Translations under genes and position numbers: made by a program
Notes under the pieces: model-generated
What the model saw: the letters and a program-made list of their open reading frames with translations, nothing else
What the model was told of the DNA's origin: nothing
Database searches by the model: none
NCBI GenBank assembly: GCA_041583655.1
Contig: JBFHFJ010000017.1
Coordinates: 1 to 23,015, forward strand
Reading direction: 5' to 3'
DNA length: 23,015 bases
DNA from: Haliea sp041583655
Lineage (GTDB): Bacteria; Pseudomonadota; Gammaproteobacteria; Pseudomonadales; Halieaceae
Shown: positions 22,317-23,015 of the stretch, piece by piece
Numbering within the stretch: position 1 is the first letter of the stretch
Layout of the letters: the number at the start of each line of letters is the position of its first letter

Positions 22317-23015
22317 ATGGAACAGGCTTCTCCCCTGGAGATTGAACATCAGGGCCCGGTTGACTGGGTCACCCTCAACCGGCCGGAGAGCGGCAACGCC
22401 CTCAACGCAGCGCTGGTCGGTGATCTGCTGGCGTATTTTGAGGGCTTGCGGGAGCGTGAGCAGACGCGCGTGGTGGTGTTGCGGGCCCGGGGGCGCCACT
22501 TCTGTGCCGGACTGGACCTGACCGATCCCGCATTCAATCCCCAGCCTCGCGGGCCGCACGCGGTGTGGAAGGTGCAGCGCAGCATCGCGCGGATCTACCA
22601 GGCGATGCGCGCCTGCCCGCAGCCGATCATCGCCCTGGTGCAGGGTGCCGCCTGTGGCGGTGGCTTCAGCCTGGCCCTGGCGGCGGATATTCGCATAGCG
22701 GGCGAATCTGCGCGCATGAATGCGGCCTATCTGTCCATCGGTCTCACCGGCTGTGATATGGGCAGCAGCTACTTTCTGCCGCGCCTGGTCGGAACCGCTG
22801 TGGCCTCGGAGCTGCTGCTCACTGCGCGGTTCATCCACGCTCCGCGTGCGCTGGCAACTGGTCTGGTGTCAGAGGTGGTACCGGATGCAGAGCTGTCACG
22901 GGCAGCGGAGCCCTTTCTCGAGGAGATGCTGCGGGCGACGCCGATGGGTTTGCGCCTGACCAAGGAAGCGCTCAACTACGCCATTGACGCCCCCAGCCTG
23001 CATGCGGCCATGGCC
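22317..23015 (+). CDS. Crotonase-family enzyme (enoyl-CoA hydratase/isomerase), partial
   Basis: The first 233 residues of a crotonase-fold protein; the reading frame is still open at the window end. The acyl-CoA oxyanion-hole segments are present: GRHFCAGLDL (59-68) and GAACGGGFSLAL (110-121). The two catalytic glutamates of classical enoyl-CoA hydratase are not: the positions hold Ser118 and, by hand alignment, Tyr138. An Asp147 in GCDMGSS matches the proton-abstracting Asp of dienoyl-CoA isomerases. Hydratase activity should therefore not be assumed; isomerase, lyase or thioester hydrolase activity are open options. It lies 32 nt after meaB and likely acts on the mutase product or substrate. 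Confidence 0.9.
   Translation, partial: MEQASPLEIEHQGPVDWVTLNRPESGNALNAALVGDLLAYFEGLREREQTRVVVLRARGRHFCAGLDLTDPAFNPQPRGPHAVWKVQRSIARIYQAMRACPQPIIALVQGAACGGGFSLALAADIRIAGESARMNAAYLSIGLTGCDMGSSYFLPRLVGTAVASELLLTARFIHAPRALATGLVSEVVPDAELSRAAEPFLEEMLRATPMGLRLTKEALNYAIDAPSLHAAMA

Noticed and set aside
1..23015. tRNA or rRNA genes, CRISPR arrays, insertion sequences, integrases or attachment repeats
   Set aside because: None were seen; nearly all bases are covered by recognisable protein genes with short gaps.

Overview
The window is GC-rich, densely coded DNA from a gammaproteobacterium. The block proA-nadD-rsfS-rlmH-mrdA-rodA-mltB-rlpA-dacA-ybeD-lipB is in the order known from Pseudomonas and relatives. 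The accessory half (TonB-dependent receptor, P450, luciferase-like monooxygenase, CaiC-like ligase, B12 mutase) resembles the catabolic gene content of marine oligotrophic groups such as Halieaceae; that genus-level guess is inference only.

Region 1 (1-9957, all + strand) is housekeeping. At the extreme left edge there is a Fur-box-like element inside a leftward promoter for a gene outside the window. Then come proA (proline), nadD (NAD), rsfS and rlmH (ribosome), and the cell-elongation and peptidoglycan set mrdA, rodA, mltB, rlpA, dacA. Last are ybeD and lipB (lipoate). Gene gaps are tiny or negative, so it reads as a translationally coupled operon. lipA, the usual neighbour after lipB, is not in the window.

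Region 2 (9947-19097, all - strand) is a seven-gene accessory array. In transcription order it holds an iron-type alcohol dehydrogenase, a TetR regulator, a CaiC-like acyl-CoA ligase, a TonB-dependent receptor with a frameshifted signal peptide, a RutA-like flavin monooxygenase, a metallo-beta-lactamase-fold hydrolase and a cytochrome P450. Gaps are 26-70 nt, and the last gene overlaps the convergent end of lipB by 11 nt.

Region 3 (19253-23015, + strand) diverges from region 2 across an AT-rich 155-nt control region. It encodes a two-subunit adenosylcobalamin-dependent acyl-CoA mutase, its MeaB-type GTPase chaperone, and a crotonase-family enzyme cut by the window end.

Regions 2 and 3 together look like one uptake-and-degradation module. 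The substrate would be imported by the receptor, oxygenated by the P450 and flavoenzyme, dehydrogenated, activated as a CoA thioester, rearranged by the B12 mutase and processed by the crotonase. The most interesting point is that the mutase keeps the family fold and B12-binding residues, but its substrate-pocket positions (those of Arg207, His244 and the SLH histidine of methylmalonyl-CoA mutase) are all changed. This suggests an acyl-CoA rearrangement that is not one of the well-known ones.
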